NCBI RefSeq assembly: GCF_049727805.1
Contig: NZ_JBCNYA010000018.1
Location: 18,994-82,993 of the forward strand
Direction of reading: 5' to 3'
DNA from: Frateuria_A sp049727805
GTDB lineage: Bacteria; Pseudomonadota; Gammaproteobacteria; Xanthomonadales; Rhodanobacteraceae
Length of the DNA stretch: 64,000 nt
Each line of letters opens with the position of its first letter. Within the stretch, counting starts at the first letter, position 1. The translations under genes and the position numbers were made by a program. Shown piece by piece: positions 1-8,388 of this stretch. Under the pieces are notes generated by a model. That model was not told the origin of the DNA. It was given only the letters and a program-made list of their open reading frames with translations, and ran no database searches.

Positions 1-31
1 CTACCGGGCAAACGGTCGCCTTCCGACAGCC

Positions 32-616
32 ATGAACGATGCCGACACCCACGACGACGACACCGACCGCATGCTGCTCCAGCGCATGGCCGCGGGCGAT
101 CGCGGCGCGCTGGCGGTGCTCTATCGCAGCTACCACGGCCGGCTGTGCCGCTTTCTCTCGCGCCTGACCCGCCGCCCGGACGTCATCGAGGAAGTCATCA
201 ACGACTGCTTCTGGATCGCCTGGCAGAAGGCCGCCGGCTTCCGCGGCGATTCGCGGGTGTCGACCTGGATCATGGGCATCGCCTACCGTTGCGGACTGAA
301 GGCCCTGCGCCAGCATGGCGACGAACCGATCGAAGACGACCCGGTACGCGACGAGCGCGCCTCGGCGCACGACCCGGGCGAGGATCGCGAACTGCGCGAC
401 TGGCTCGCCAAGGGCCTGGAGCGGCTGTCGGTCGACCAGCGCGTGGTGGTCGAACTGGTCTATGGCGTGGGCCACAGCCTCGATGACGTCGCGGTGATCA
501 TGCAATGCCCGGTGGGCACGGTGAAGGCACGGCTGTTCTATGCGCGCGTGAAGCTGCGCAACGTGCTGCCGGCGCTGGCGGGCGAATCCATTCCGCATCA
601 AGAGAACGTGCCATGA
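32..616 (+). CDS. ECF-type RNA polymerase sigma factor
   Basis: This 194-residue protein has the two conserved parts of an extracytoplasmic-function sigma factor. Region 2 (about residues 20-85, with RLCRFLSRL and a Trp-rich FWIAWQ stretch) would bind the -10 element and core polymerase. Region 4 (about 128-180, ending GTVKARLFYARVKLRN) is the helix-turn-helix for the -35 element. The stop codon overlaps the start of the anti-sigma gene (ATGA at 613-616), so the two are translationally coupled. It should direct transcription of a small regulon, probably including its own operon. The inducing signal cannot be read from the sequence. The start lies only 31 bases into the window, so the promoter is not seen. 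Confidence 0.93.
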   Translation: MNDADTHDDDTDRMLLQRMAAGDRGALAVLYRSYHGRLCRFLSRLTRRPDVIEEVINDCFWIAWQKAAGFRGDSRVSTWIMGIAYRCGLKALRQHGDEPIEDDPVRDERASAHDPGEDRELRDWLAKGLERLSVDQRVVVELVYGVGHSLDDVAVIMQCPVGTVKARLFYARVKLRNVLPALAGESIPHQENVP

Positions 617-1230
617 CCTTTCCGAACAGGTGCGCCCGTGCCTGGGAGGCCATGCCCTGGGTCCTGCAGGGCACCGCGGCGCCGCAAGACAACGAGTGGC
701 TGACGCAGCACCTGGCGCAGTGCGAGGCTTGCCGCGCCGAGTTCGAACAGCAGAGCCGGCTGCGGCTGGCGCTGTCGCTGCCGGCGGATGTCGGGCTCGA
801 TCCGAACGCCGGCCTGGACCGGCTGATGGCGCGGCTGGACCAGCCCGAACCGGCCGAGCCGCCGCAGTCCGTGCGGACCAGCCCATGGCTGAGCCGGGCG
901 CTGGCGGCCGCGGTGCTGGTGCAGGCGCTCGGCATCGGCATCCTCGGCGCCAAGCTGTGGTGGGAGAACCCGGCGCCGGCCTATCGCACGTTGAGCCAGG
1001 ACACGGCGCCGGCCGTGCGCGGCGCCATCCACGTGGTGCCGGACGCCGGCATGAAACTGGCCGACTGGGACGCGCTGCTGCGCGGCCTGGGCCTGCAGGT
1101 GGTCGACGGACCCAACGACGTGGGCGCCTACACCGTGGTCGCCACGCGCGGCTCGGCGCAGGACACCGTCAAGCGCCTGCGCGCGACGCAGGGCATCCGC
1201 CTGGCCGAGCCCGTCGACGCGCGTCCATGA
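613..1230 (+). CDS. Zinc-binding anti-sigma factor, membrane anchored
   Basis: The start is the ATG overlapping the sigma stop, giving 205 residues. Residues H33, C37 and C40 form the HxxxCxxC signature of zinc-containing anti-sigma (ZAS/zf-HC2) proteins, which hold the partner sigma factor at the membrane. One membrane helix lies at about residues 94-117, followed by a periplasmic domain (about 137-203). That domain (VVDGP...YTVV...RLAEPV) resembles the pro-region of the protease encoded next to it and the inhibitor-I9-like modules known in proteases. The three genes overlap or abut, so they form one operon. Anti-sigma identity is firm by motif and position; the role of the C-terminal domain is inference. 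Confidence 0.88.
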   Translation: MTFPNRCARAWEAMPWVLQGTAAPQDNEWLTQHLAQCEACRAEFEQQSRLRLALSLPADVGLDPNAGLDRLMARLDQPEPAEPPQSVRTSPWLSRALAAAVLVQALGIGILGAKLWWENPAPAYRTLSQDTAPAVRGAIHVVPDAGMKLADWDALLRGLGLQVVDGPNDVGAYTVVATRGSAQDTVKRLRATQGIRLAEPVDARP

Positions 1231-1241
1231 CGCGAGGCGCC

Positions 1242-2528
1242 ATGAAGCCGGCCACGCTGCTGTTGATCGTGCTTGCGCTCGGCCTGGCCGCGTGCGCGCC
1301 GGTGCGGCCGGCCACGCGCCAGCCGGCGGCGGTCCAGGCCGACGTGGCGTCGATGGACAGCGCGCGCGACATCGTGCTGGCGGTGGCCAACCCGATCGAA
1401 CCGCCGGCCATGCATGCCGGCTCCAGCCTGCTCGGCTACGCGGCGCCGGCGCATTACGGTGCCGGCCGGCGCGCCGCCGCCACGCTCGACGAGCTGCAGC
1501 AGCATTACGGCTGGAGCGAGGTGGCTGGCTGGCCGATCAAGTCACTCAAGCTCTACTGCATCGTGTTGCGGCCGGCGCCGGGCACCAGCCGCGAGGCGAT
1601 GCTGCAGGCGCTGGGCAAGGACGCGCGCGTGGCCCTGGCCGAGCCGCTGCACGATTACGCCACCTATGCAGACCAACAGCCGCGCGCGCAGCGCTACAAC
1701 GATCCCTACGCAGAACTGCAGCGCGGCTTCGTCGAGACCGACGCGGCACTCGCGCACAGCGTCAGCCAGGGGAAAGGCGCCGGGGTCGCGGTGGTCGACA
1801 CCGGCGCCGACCTGGCTCACCCGGAACTGGAGGGACACATCCGCGCGACGCAGAACCTGGTCGACGATGACGCGCAGGCCTTCAACAACGATCGCCACGG
1901 CACCGAGGTGGCCGGCATCATCGCCGCCACCGGGAACAATCATCAGGGCATCGTGGGCATCGCGCCCGACGCGGCGATCAGCGTGTACAAGGCCTGCTGG
2001 TATCCCGGCGCCGACGCACGCGGCGCGCGCTGCAACTCTTTCACCCTGGCCAAGGCGCTGGCGGCGATCCTCGACACCGACGCGCGCATCGTCAACCTGA
2101 GCCTGGGCGGGCCGGCTGATCCGCTGCTGGGGCAACTGCTCGGGCAGTTGCTGGAGCAGGGCCGCATCGTGGTCGCCGCGATGCCGCCCGGCGGCGGCCT
2201 GGGCGGGTTCCCAGACAACCGGCCGGGCGTGCTGGTGGTCCGCGTCACCGCGGGCACGCCGGCGCCAGCGGGCGTGCTGAGCGCGCCCGGGCACGACATT
2301 CTCAGTACCGAACCGGGCGGGGGCTACGACTTCAGCTCCGGTTCCTCGATGGCCGCCGCCCACGTGAGCGGCATCGTCGCGTTGCTGCTCACGCTCGATC
2401 CGCGACTGAGTGCGGACGCGGTGCGGCGACTGCTGCTGGCAAGCAGCAAGCGCACCGCCGACGGGTTGCAGGTCGATGCGGCCGCGGCCGTCGCGCGGCT
2501 GCAGCGCCTCGCCCTGGCGACGCGCTGA
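1242..2528 (+). CDS. S8 (subtilisin-like) family peptidase, predicted lipoprotein
   Basis: I start at the ATG at 1242, which has GAGG four bases upstream and opens a clean lipoprotein signal peptide with lipobox LAAC (Cys18). An ATG at 1227 overlaps the anti-sigma stop and would add five residues. The 428-residue protein has an inhibitor-like pro-region (about 80-140) and a subtilase domain with the expected triad: Asp186 (VVDTGAD), His219 (RHGTEVAG) and Ser369 (GSSMAAAHVSG). The usual AxGN motif that supplies the oxyanion-hole Asn is replaced by AAMPPGG, so activity may be reduced. As third gene of a sigma/anti-sigma operon it may act as an envelope protease in the signalling path or be its output. 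Confidence 0.85.
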   Translation: MKPATLLLIVLALGLAACAPVRPATRQPAAVQADVASMDSARDIVLAVANPIEPPAMHAGSSLLGYAAPAHYGAGRRAAATLDELQQHYGWSEVAGWPIKSLKLYCIVLRPAPGTSREAMLQALGKDARVALAEPLHDYATYADQQPRAQRYNDPYAELQRGFVETDAALAHSVSQGKGAGVAVVDTGADLAHPELEGHIRATQNLVDDDAQAFNNDRHGTEVAGIIAATGNNHQGIVGIAPDAAISVYKACWYPGADARGARCNSFTLAKALAAILDTDARIVNLSLGGPADPLLGQLLGQLLEQGRIVVAAMPPGGGLGGFPDNRPGVLVVRVTAGTPAPAGVLSAPGHDILSTEPGGGYDFSSGSSMAAAHVSGIVALLLTLDPRLSADAVRRLLLASSKRTADGLQVDAAAAVARLQRLALATR

Positions 2529-2546
2529 CGGCTCCTGCGCAGGCGG

Positions 2547-4853
2547 CTACAGCGGCGTGAGGTTGGCGTAGGCGGCCACCAGCCACTTGCTGCCCGCGCC
2601 GGCGAAGTTCACCTGCAGCCGCGTGTGCGCGCCGCTGCCCTCGGCGCTCACCACCACGCCTTCGCCGAAGCTCGGGTGGCTGACGCGCTGGCCGAGCTTC
2701 ACCGGCAGGCTTTCCTCCAGCGTGGAGGTGTCGGCGTAGCGGCCGGCGTAGAGCGGACGGCTGAGCTGCACGCGCGGGCGCACCTCGTCGATCAGCTCGG
2801 CGGGCATCTCGGCAAGGAAGCGCGAGGGGCGGGCGAGCATCTCGGTGCCGTGCATGCGGCGCGACTCGGCATGGGTCACCACCAGCCGCTCGCGCGCGCG
2901 GGTGATGCCCACGTAGGCCAGCCGGCGTTCCTCCTCCAGCCGGCTCTCGTCCTCGGTCGAGCGCTGGCTGGGGAACAGGCCTTCCTCCATGCCGACCAGG
3001 AACACCAGCGGGAACTCCAGGCCCTTGGCCGAGTGCAGTGTCATCAGTTGCACGCAGTCGTCCCAGGCTTCGCCCTGGCCCTCGCCCGCCTCGAGCGCGG
3101 CGTGCGACAGGAAGGCGGAGAGTTCGGTGAGGCCCGCCTCGAGGTCTTCCGGCGTCATGGCGAAGCGGCTGGCGACGTTGACCAGTTCGTCGAGGTTTTC
3201 CACGCGCGCTTCGCCGTTGCCACGGCTGTGCTTCTCGTAGTGGTCGCGCAGGCCGGTGTGGGTGATGGCGTGGTCGACCTGTTCGGCGAGGGTGAGGCTC
3301 TCGTGATTCTGAGCCCTCTCCCCCGAATGAGAATAAGGATGGGGGAGAGGGTTGGGTGAGGGGCTGGGTTGGCCTGAAGTTTCCGCTTCGGGCGGCCCCT
3401 CACCCCAGCCCTCTCCCCGGAGGGGAGAGGGAGCAAAATCACGCGCCATCTGGTCGATCAACGCAAGGAACGCCTTCACCGCGTTCTTGGCGCGACCAGC
3501 CAGCTCCCGCCCATCGGTCAGCTCGCCCAGCGCCGCCTCCCACATCGAGCTGCCCTCCGCCCGCGCGCGCCGGCGCAGCACATCCAGCGTGCGGTCGCCG
3601 ATGCCGCGCGGCGGCGTGTTCACCGCACGCTCGAAGGCGGCATCGTCGTGGCGGTTGGCGGTCAGCCGCAGGTAGGCCAGCGCGTCCTTGATCTCGGCGC
3701 GCTCGAAGAAGCGCAGGCCGCCGTAGACGCGGTACTTGATGTTGCGCTGGCTGAGCTGTTCCTCGAAGTTGCGCGACTGCGCGTTGGAGCGGTAGAGGAT
3801 CGCGCAGTCCTTCGCGCTGCCGTGCTCGTTGACGTATTCGCGGATACGCTCGATCACGAAGCGCGCCTCGTCCTGCTCGTTGTACGCGGCGTACAGCGCG
3901 ATGCGCTCGCCCGCCTCGCCGGCGGTCCAGAGCTGCTTGCCCAGGCGGCCGCCGTTGCGCGCGATCACGCTGTTGGCGGCTTTCAGGATGGTGGCGGTGG
4001 AGCGGTAGTTCTGCTCCAGCTTGATCGTGCGCGCGCCGGGGAAATCGCGCAGGAACTGCTGCATGTTCTCCACCTTGGCGCCGCGCCAGCCGTAGATCGA
4101 CTGGTCGTCGTCGCCCACGGCGAAGACTTTCCCGACGTTCCCGGCGAGCACGCGGATCCATGCGTACTGCAGTGCGTTGGTGTCCTGGAACTCGTCGATC
4201 AGCAGGTGGCGCCAGCGCTGCTGGTAATGCTCCAGCACGGCCGGGTTCTTCAGCCACAGCTCGTGCGCGCGCAGCAGCAGTTCGGCGAAGTCGACCAGGC
4301 CGGCGCGGCGGCAGGCGTCCTCATAGGCGCTGTAGATCTGCACCAGCGTGCGGGTGACCGGGTGGTTGCCGTGCTCGATGGCGTCCGGGCGCTTGCCCTC
4401 GTCCTTCCAGCCGTTGATCTGCCAGGTCGCCTGGCGCGGCGGGAAGCGTGCCTCGTCCAGGCCGAGCCCGGCCACCACGCGCTTGACCAGCCGCTGCTGG
4501 TCGTCGGCATCGAGGATCTGGAAGCCTTCCGGCAGCCCGGCTTCGCGCCAGTGCCGGCGCAGCAGGCGGTGGGCGATGCCGTGGAAGGTGCCGACGGTGA
4601 GGCCGGTGGTGCCGCCGGGGATCAACTGGTCCAGCCGCGCGCGCATCTCGCCGGCGGCCTTGTTGGTGAAGGTGACCGCCAGGATCGCCCATGGCGGCAC
4701 GCGCTCGACCTGGGTCAGCCAGCCGATGCGGTGGGTCAGTACGCGGGTCTTGCCGGAACCGGCGCCGGCCAGCACCAGGTAGTGGCCGGGCGGGGCGCAG
4801 ACGGCTTCGCGCTGCGCGTCGTTGAGCGAGTCGATCAGGTACGAAACATCCAT
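2547..4853 (-). CDS. uvrD: DNA helicase II UvrD
   Basis: Superfamily 1A 3'-5' helicase acting in nucleotide excision repair and methyl-directed mismatch repair. The start MDVSYLIDSL matches the E. coli UvrD N-terminus, so I reject the in-frame ATG seven codons upstream. Walker A is AGAGSGKTR (residues 29-37); motif II is LLIDEFQDT; the QNYRST and later helicase motifs (LMTLHSAKGLEF, YVGITRARERL) are present. Length is 768 residues, longer than the usual 720. Much of the excess is a Pro/Ser/Gly-rich segment at about residues 472-514, encoded by a pair of inverted dispersed repeats inserted in frame in domain 2B. The ends of the gene are intact, so I judge it functional. Confidence 0.96.
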   Translation of the reverse strand: MDVSYLIDSLNDAQREAVCAPPGHYLVLAGAGSGKTRVLTHRIGWLTQVERVPPWAILAVTFTNKAAGEMRARLDQLIPGGTTGLTVGTFHGIAHRLLRRHWREAGLPEGFQILDADDQQRLVKRVVAGLGLDEARFPPRQATWQINGWKDEGKRPDAIEHGNHPVTRTLVQIYSAYEDACRRAGLVDFAELLLRAHELWLKNPAVLEHYQQRWRHLLIDEFQDTNALQYAWIRVLAGNVGKVFAVGDDDQSIYGWRGAKVENMQQFLRDFPGARTIKLEQNYRSTATILKAANSVIARNGGRLGKQLWTAGEAGERIALYAAYNEQDEARFVIERIREYVNEHGSAKDCAILYRSNAQSRNFEEQLSQRNIKYRVYGGLRFFERAEIKDALAYLRLTANRHDDAAFERAVNTPPRGIGDRTLDVLRRRARAEGSSMWEAALGELTDGRELAGRAKNAVKAFLALIDQMARDFAPSPLRGEGWGEGPPEAETSGQPSPSPNPLPHPYSHSGERAQNHESLTLAEQVDHAITHTGLRDHYEKHSRGNGEARVENLDELVNVASRFAMTPEDLEAGLTELSAFLSHAALEAGEGQGEAWDDCVQLMTLHSAKGLEFPLVFLVGMEEGLFPSQRSTEDESRLEEERRLAYVGITRARERLVVTHAESRRMHGTEMLARPSRFLAEMPAELIDEVRPRVQLSRPLYAGRYADTSTLEESLPVKLGQRVSHPSFGEGVVVSAEGSGAHTRLQVNFAGAGSKWLVAAYANLTPL
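3311..3440. repeat. Inverted pair of GC-rich dispersed repeats (family A) inside uvrD
   Basis: Two copies of the CCCTCTCCCC...GGGGAGAGGG hairpin repeat face each other (3311-3369 and 3396-3440), joined by a short linker. The same element occurs in intergenic DNA elsewhere in this window. Here it lies in the coding strand of uvrD and stays open in frame, adding about 42 codons. Confidence 0.85.
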
Positions 4854-4910
4854 CCACCGATTGTACCGGTGCATGTCGACCGCGCCGCGCGAACGCGGCG
4901 CGGTTGGAGA

Positions 4911-5129
4911 TCAGCCTTTCTTGACGAAGCCGCCGATGGTCAGCAGGCCGCCGACCACGATGCCGGCGATGCCGATCCATTGCGGCACGGCCTTGTCGTG
5001 CGTGGCCTCGATCTTGGCGGGCCCAAGCTGTGCCACGGTATCGGTCTGCTTGTAGCTGCCGTTGCCTAGGGTCACCCAGATGCCTGCGACCAGCAGGATG
5101 ATGCCGACGATGATGAGTCCTGCACGCAT
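4911..5129 (-). CDS. Small membrane protein, two transmembrane helices
   Basis: A 72-residue protein with hydrophobic segments at about residues 3-22 and 50-68 and a polar loop between them (TDTVAQLGPAKIEATHDK). The layout and the LGP...K...P.W motif recall short uncharacterised inner-membrane proteins of proteobacteria, but I cannot name the function. An AGGAGGCGG ribosome binding site lies just upstream of the ATG. It reads in the same direction as uvrD, 57 bases from its start, and follows the terminator at 5188-5224, so it probably has its own promoter. Length, signal and RBS make it a real gene. Confidence 0.72.
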   Translation of the reverse strand: MRAGLIIVGIILLVAGIWVTLGNGSYKQTDTVAQLGPAKIEATHDKAVPQWIGIAGIVVGGLLTIGGFVKKG

Positions 5130-5187
5130 GAGCCGCCTCCTCGGTTGGTGTGCGCCCGATCATAGCGAGCACGGCCGTGAACGGGCG

Positions 5188-5224
5188 AAAAAAAGCCCCG
5201 AAGGCTAGGGGGAACCTTCGGGGC
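5188..5224 (-). terminator. Rho-independent terminator
   Basis: A 10-bp perfect stem (5195-5204 with 5215-5224) is followed on the minus strand by seven T. It forms the third hairpin of the sRNA and could also stop read-through from polA. Confidence 0.9.
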
Positions 5225-5335
5225 CGGGGGTGGATGCGAAGCCCAGGGGAGAGGTTCGCATCCAGGTGGCCCGCTCAGGGAGGTGGACGGGCCGAGGATG
5301 CCGTTGCGTGCATCCGGAACCTTGGATGCGTCCGG
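5188..5335 (-). ncRNA. sX13-like small RNA with three C-rich stem-loops
   Basis: Read on the minus strand, this segment forms three stable hairpins in a row: GGCCCG/CGGGCC (5268-5293), GGATGCGAA/TTCGCATCC (5232-5263) and GCCCCGAAGG/CCTTCGGGGC (5195-5224) ending in seven U. Their loops carry ACCUCCCU, CCUCUCCCCU and UUCCCCCU. Three C-rich-loop hairpins with the last as terminator is the architecture of Xanthomonas sX13, an Hfq-independent riboregulator that pairs with G-rich motifs near ribosome binding sites. The position beside polA also fits sX13, Spot 42 and ErsA. The 5' end is uncertain (about 5310-5340). No ORF with coding character overlaps it. Name and function are inferred from architecture and location. 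Confidence 0.78.
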
Positions 5336-5406
5336 GATGGGAAAGTTTCAAGGGAAGCGTTCGCGGTGGCCGGAACAGGTCAGGATCCGTTCATGCGCAC
5401 GATCTT

Positions 5407-5559
5407 GCTCCCTCTCCCCTCCGGGGAAAGGGCTGGGGTGAGGGGTGGGACTCGCGGGGAAGCGAATCTGGGCCAGACGTCCTTTTAACTCTTTCGCGAG
5501 CCCAGCCCCTCACCCAACCCTCTCCCCCATCCTTGATGGGTAGCGGGGAAGAGGGCTCA
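5407..5559. repeat. Inverted pair of family A repeats between polA and the sRNA
   Basis: Two family A copies in opposite orientation (5407-5449 and 5499-5559), the same arrangement as inside uvrD. The second arm carries the variant CCCCCATCCTTGATGGG hairpin. Together with the sRNA this accounts for the gap between polA and the small membrane gene; I see no further ORF in it. Confidence 0.8.
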
Positions 5560-5567
5560 GGTGAGCG

Positions 5568-8294
5568 CTAGTGCGCCTGCTCCCAGTTCGCCCCGACGCC
5601 CACGTCCACCACCAGCGGCACGGCCAGCTCGGCGGCGCCCGACATCCGCTCGGTCACCGCCTGGCGCATGGACTCCACGGCGTCTTCCTGCACCTCGAAC
5701 ACCAGTTCGTCGTGCACTTGCATCAGCATGTGCGCGTCGGTGCGCTCGCAGAGGTAGGCGCCCATCGCGATCATCGCGCGCTTGATGATGTCCGCCGCGC
5801 TGCCCTGCATCGGCGCGTTGACCGCTGCGCGCTCGGCGCCGGCGCGCAGCGCCTGGTTGCGCGCCTTGAGGTTTTCCAGGTACAGCCGCCGGCCGAAGAT
5901 GGTCTCGACGTAGCCGTCGCGGTGCGCCTGTTCGCGGGTGGCGTCCATGAAGGCGCGCACGCCGGCGAAACGCGAGAAGTAGCGCGCCATGTAGTCGCTG
6001 GCCTCGCCGCGGTCGATGCCGAGCTGCCGCGCCAGGCCGAACGCGCTCATGCCGTACATCAGGCCGAAGTTGATCGCCTTGGCCGCGCGGCGCTGGTTGA
6101 GCGTGATGTCCTCGGGCGCCACGCCGAACACTTCGGCGGCGGTGGCGCGATGCACGTCGCCGCCGCTCCTGAACGCGCGCAGCAGCGCCTCGTCGCCGGA
6201 CAGGTGCGCCATGATGCGCAGCTCGATCTGCGAGTAGTCGGCCGCCATCACCACCCAGCCGGGCGGCGCCACGAAGGCGGCACGGATGCGCCGGCCCTCG
6301 TCGGTGCGCACCGGGATGTTCTGCAGGTTCGGGTCCGACGAGGAGATGCGCCCGGTCGCCACCGACGCCTGGTGGTAGCAGGTGTGCACGCGGCCGGTGC
6401 GCGGGTTGACCATCGAGGCCAATTTATCGGTGTAGGTGGAACGCAGCTTGGCCAGGCCCCGGTAGTCGAGGATCAGCCGCGGCAGCGCGTGGTCGTCGGC
6501 AATCGCCTCCAGCGCCTCCTCGTTGGTCGAGGGCTGGCCCTTGGGCGTCTTCAGCTTGGCGCGCAGGCCCAGCTCGTCGAACAGGATCGACTGCAACTGC
6601 TTGGGCGAGTCCAGGCTGAAATCGCGCCCGGCGTGCGCATAGGCCTGCTGCTGCACTTCCAGCATGCGCTTGCCCAGCTCCTGGCTCTGCCGGCGCAGCT
6701 CGTCGACGTCGATCAGCACGCCCTTGCGCTCCATGCCGGCCAGGATCGGCACCAGCGGCACCTCGATCTCCTCGTACACGCGCCTGAGCGCCGGCACGCC
6801 TGCGAGCATCGGCTGGAGCGCCTCGTGCAGGCGCAAGGTGATGTCGGCGTCCTCGGCGGCATAGCGGCAGGCGGTGTCCAGGTCCACCTGCGAGAACGGG
6901 ATCTGCCTGGCACCCTTGCCGGCGACCTCTTCGTACTTGATGGTCTGGTAGTTGAGGTAGCGGCTGGCCAGCGAATCCATGTCGTGGCGCGTGGCGGTGG
7001 CGTTCCACACGTACGAGGCGAGCATCGAATCGTGCTTGAGGCCCTGCACGCCGATGCCGTAGTGCGAGAGCACGTTGATGTCGTACTTGGCGTGCTGGCC
7101 GAGCTTGGGGATCGTCGGATCCTCGAACACCGGCTTGAGCGCGTGCAGCACCTGGTCGCGGTCCAGTTGCCACGGCGCGCCGGGATAGTCGTGCGCGACC
7201 GGGATGTAGCAGGCCCTGCCGGACTCGACCGCGAAGGACAGGCCGATCAGCTCGGCGCGCATGGCGTCGATGTCGCTGGTCTCGGTGTCGAAGGCGATCA
7301 GCGGCGCCTTGCGCAGCTGCGCCAGCCAGTGCTCGAAGCGCTCGGGCGTGGTGACCAGCTCGTACTCGCCCGGCCGCGCGGCGGCCGGCGCGGGGGTGAC
7401 CGGCGCGGGGGCGACGGCGGCGACGGGCGCCGGGCCGGGCTCGCCCAGGGTCTCGGCGTCCAGCTCCTTCAGCGCCGCCTTGAACTCGTAGCGGGTGAAC
7501 AGCTCGCGCAGCGCGGCGGTGTCGCGCTCGCGCAGGCTGAGGTCGGTCGGGCCCTGCTCCAGTGCCACGTCGGTGCGGATGGTCACCAGCTCGCGCGAGA
7601 GCGGCAGCTTCGGCAGCGCCTCGCGCAGGTATTCGCCGATCTTGCCGCCGACCTTGTCCGCGTTGGCGATCACGCCATCCAGCGAGCCGTATTCGGCCAG
7701 CCATTTGGCCGCCGTTTTCGGGCCGCACTTGGTCACGCCCGGCACGTTGTCGATGCTGTCGCCGGTGAGCGAGAGGAAATCGACGATGCGCTCCGGCGGC
7801 ACGCCGAACTTCTCGGTGACGCCGGCGATGTCCAGCGTGGTGTTGGTCATGGTGTTGACCAGCGTCACGCGCGGATCGACCAGCTGGGCCAGGTCCTTGT
7901 CGCCGGTGGAGATCGTCACGTCGATGCCCTGCACCGCGGCGGCGCGGGCCAGCGTGCCGATCACGTCGTCCGCTTCCACGCCGGGAATGCACAGGATCGG
8001 GAAGCCCAGCGCGCCGACGATCGCCATCATCGGCTCGACCTGCGCGCGCAGGTCGTCGGGCATCGGCGGGCGGTTGGCCTTGTATTCGGTGTAGATGTCG
8101 TCGCGGAAGGTGCGCCCGGGGGCGTCGCAGACGAAGGCCAGGTAGTCCGGCTGCGCCTTCAGCGTCGCGCGCAGCATGTTGACCACGCCGAACAGCGCGC
8201 CGGTGGGCTCGCCGCGCGCGTTGGTCAGCGGCGGCAGCGCATGGAAGGCGCGGTAGAGGTAGGAGGAGCCGTCGATCAGGATGAGCTGTGCCAT
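5568..8294 (-). CDS. polA: DNA polymerase I
   Basis: The 908-residue protein has all three activities of Pol I, which fills gaps in repair and removes Okazaki primers. The 5'-3' exonuclease domain covers about residues 1-290 (start MAQLILIDGSSYLYRAFHAL). The 3'-5' proofreading domain starts near 320 and keeps the FDTETSD active-site motif at about 334. The polymerase domain has motif A (ADYSQIELRIMAHLSGD), motif B (RRAAKAINFGLMYG) and motif C (QVHDELVFEV). Length is close to that of E. coli (928). It faces away from the DUF2782 gene and is followed downstream by repeats and the sRNA. Confidence 0.98.
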   Translation of the reverse strand: MAQLILIDGSSYLYRAFHALPPLTNARGEPTGALFGVVNMLRATLKAQPDYLAFVCDAPGRTFRDDIYTEYKANRPPMPDDLRAQVEPMMAIVGALGFPILCIPGVEADDVIGTLARAAAVQGIDVTISTGDKDLAQLVDPRVTLVNTMTNTTLDIAGVTEKFGVPPERIVDFLSLTGDSIDNVPGVTKCGPKTAAKWLAEYGSLDGVIANADKVGGKIGEYLREALPKLPLSRELVTIRTDVALEQGPTDLSLRERDTAALRELFTRYEFKAALKELDAETLGEPGPAPVAAVAPAPVTPAPAAARPGEYELVTTPERFEHWLAQLRKAPLIAFDTETSDIDAMRAELIGLSFAVESGRACYIPVAHDYPGAPWQLDRDQVLHALKPVFEDPTIPKLGQHAKYDINVLSHYGIGVQGLKHDSMLASYVWNATATRHDMDSLASRYLNYQTIKYEEVAGKGARQIPFSQVDLDTACRYAAEDADITLRLHEALQPMLAGVPALRRVYEEIEVPLVPILAGMERKGVLIDVDELRRQSQELGKRMLEVQQQAYAHAGRDFSLDSPKQLQSILFDELGLRAKLKTPKGQPSTNEEALEAIADDHALPRLILDYRGLAKLRSTYTDKLASMVNPRTGRVHTCYHQASVATGRISSSDPNLQNIPVRTDEGRRIRAAFVAPPGWVVMAADYSQIELRIMAHLSGDEALLRAFRSGGDVHRATAAEVFGVAPEDITLNQRRAAKAINFGLMYGMSAFGLARQLGIDRGEASDYMARYFSRFAGVRAFMDATREQAHRDGYVETIFGRRLYLENLKARNQALRAGAERAAVNAPMQGSAADIIKRAMIAMGAYLCERTDAHMLMQVHDELVFEVQEDAVESMRQAVTERMSGAAELAVPLVVDVGVGANWEQAH

Positions 8295-8388
8295 CCGGGC
8301 ATTCTCGCATGCGTGCCATGAGGTCGCGGTTCACCGGGCGGCGCCGGGGCCGCTGCTATGCTCGCAGGCCAAACCGCCGGAGCCCGCC

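Noticed and set aside
3155..3691. Independent small genes inside the uvrD repeat insertion
   Set aside because: The uvrD frame is uninterrupted and covers the region; other frames are repeat sequence.
5225..5567. Short protein-coding frames in the polA-to-membrane-gene gap (for example around 5150-5571 plus strand)
   Set aside because: They run through the hairpins of the sRNA and the repeat copies; no conserved motif.
5568..8321. Very long open frame on the plus strand opposite polA (916 codons), and other long antisense frames across gltB, glnE and uvrD
   Set aside because: They are mirror frames of high-GC genes on the opposite strand, have no recognisable domain or ribosome binding site, and the real genes have clear conserved motifs.
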